Shown piece after piece: positions 63,319-64,000 of a DNA stretch of 64,000 bases. The first letter of the stretch is position 1; each line of letters opens with the position of its first letter. The notes under the pieces are model-generated. The model did not search any database, had not been told where the DNA came from, and worked only from the letters and a program-made list of their open reading frames with translations. The stretch is from Saprospiraceae bacterium. Its GTDB lineage: Bacteria; Bacteroidota; Bacteroidia; Chitinophagales; Saprospiraceae. The DNA lies in contig JAHDIE010000003.1 of assembly GCA_020630955.1 (NCBI GenBank), positions 121,663-185,662 on the forward strand, read 5' to 3'. The position numbers and the translations under genes are program-made.

Positions 63319-64000
63319 ATGAAATGTATTTCGGTTTTGTTTGTGTTTTTTTCGCTTTGTACATTTTCTCAGGAGAATTCTGCAATCTTATGTTCTGATG
63401 GAATAGACAATGATAATGATGGAAAGGTTGATTGTCTTGATTTCGACTGTATAAATCTACCAAATGACGGATGTAGTATTTGAGGTTCAGGTTTAGGATT
63501 CGTCGATAAAGTCATTGAATATAATTCTGGTTGCGACTTTTCAGACAGCTATCCTGAAGGAGCTATTGGTTTAAGTGATTTTTGCGGGTTTGATGGCGAT
63601 GAACCAGAGTTTGTATTTCTGGGTGATGGTGGATATATCAAACTTGGTTTTACCAACAATGTTTTAACAAATTCTGGTGATAGTCAAAAAGATCTTTTTG
63701 TTTTTGAAGTTGGTCCATCCGTCGAACCACTGAGCGTTTACCTTAAGCCAATGGATATTAATACAGAAAATATTTTAGCTAACTCTGGGCTTTTAGATCT
63801 TGATCAAGATGGATATTATTTTATTTCAGATTTAGGGGGAGCTTTAAGTTCATTAGATATTGATGCTTTCATTCCCGGATTTGATCCTATGCAATTATTT
63901 TTTGAAGCAGTAATGTTGGTTGACATCGAGGATAATGGCTGTGGAAGTAATTTGCCTGGTGCTGACATAGATGCTGTTTGTGCAATTTTTAGTATAGATT
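63319..64000 (+). pseudogene. Secreted Ca-binding-type protein with in-frame UGA at codon 55; frame continues to the right edge
   Basis: ATG 63319 opens a signal peptide (MKCISVLFVFFSLCTFSQ), then a MopE-like unit CSDGIDNDNDGKVDCLDFDC, then GCSI. Codon 55 is TGA (63481-63483). Beyond it the same frame stays open for about 172 codons to the window edge, with conserved-looking sequence (GLGFVDKVIEYNSGC, GGYIKLGFTNNVLTNSGD, LFVFEVGPSVEPLSVYLKP). In similar Bacteroidota secreted proteins a Cys-containing CxxC-type segment is common at this place, so the stop may replace Cys. A nonsense mutation, a sequencing error or recoding would all explain it. A stem-loop after the UGA is not obvious. Confidence 0.62.

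Noticed and set aside
63484..63545. SECIS element after the UGA at 63481
   Set aside because: No convincing stem-loop with a GU-containing apical loop at the expected distance could be drawn by eye.
1..64000. tRNA genes, CRISPR arrays, insertion sequences, integrated phage
   Set aside because: No cloverleaf-like T-loop/acceptor pairs outside genes, no regularly spaced direct repeats, and no transposase, integrase or phage structural protein was seen.

Overview
The window is AT-rich bacterial chromosome that reads as Bacteroidota, probably near the Saprospiria/Flavobacteriia side. The evidence is: a type IX secretion sorting tail on a secreted metalloprotease (left edge), several CarboxypepD_reg/TonB-dependent receptors with a DUF4249 partner lipoprotein, promoters of the Bacteroidota form TTG-N19-21-TAnnTTTG (best upstream of valS and asnB), frequent TTG/GTG starts, and futalosine-type menaquinone genes. 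No tRNA, rRNA, CRISPR array, insertion sequence, integrase or phage module was seen. Gene density is high and most of the window is ordinary core chromosome.

Layout. 1-8.5 kb: truncated secreted M43-like protease, tilS, a small lipoprotein, panB-mltG, a receptor-associated-type lipoprotein, dnaK. 8.6-11.8 kb: a minus-strand three-gene unit holding a 775-residue UPF1-like helicase/nuclease pseudoenzyme, a stand-alone HsdR-N-like PD-(D/E)XK protein and a small helical protein; this is the strongest candidate for an undescribed system. 11.9-18.1 kb: MORN-repeat lipoprotein, a PolX whose polymerase centre is lost but whose PHP centre is kept, DUF1573 lipoprotein, UbiA-type prenyltransferase (likely MqnP), rdgB, ilvE. 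18.2-23.7 kb: two divergent TonB-dependent receptors. 23.7-35.4 kb: minus-strand metabolic and peptidase genes (AhpD-like pair, M20 peptidase, FMN alpha-hydroxyacid oxidase, DoxX-like protein, TPR/TonB-C pair, S41 peptidase, topoisomerase III), ending in a decayed fusion of an XRE helix-turn-helix fragment to a serine beta-lactamase-family hydrolase. 35.9-43.5 kb: secreted unknown, GT2 glycosyltransferase, mqnE, an AlkB-type monooxygenase coupled to an EEP-family phosphohydrolase, a tightly overlapping DUF58-PPK2-Hsp15 operon, trxA. 43.6-53.7 kb: DUF3810 protease-like protein, GNAT, a DUF1508/transmembrane/Cys-rich orphan, a divergent Lrp/AsnC-asnB pair, Xaa-Pro peptidase, xseA-xseB-SRPBCC, a second Lrp with a TraB-family protein. 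53.7-64 kb: TonB receptor plus DUF4249, an ECF sigma/anti-sigma-like pair, valS, a YfhO-type membrane protein and a secreted protein whose frame is interrupted by UGA at codon 55 and runs off the right edge.

Functional links: MqnE and the UbiA-type enzyme point to menaquinone synthesis by the futalosine route; panB and ilvE supply pantothenate and branched-chain steps; tilS and valS serve translation; RdgB, XseAB, PolX, TopB and the helicase-like operon form a scattered DNA-maintenance set. Functions were assigned by reading motifs in the translations; no database search was run.
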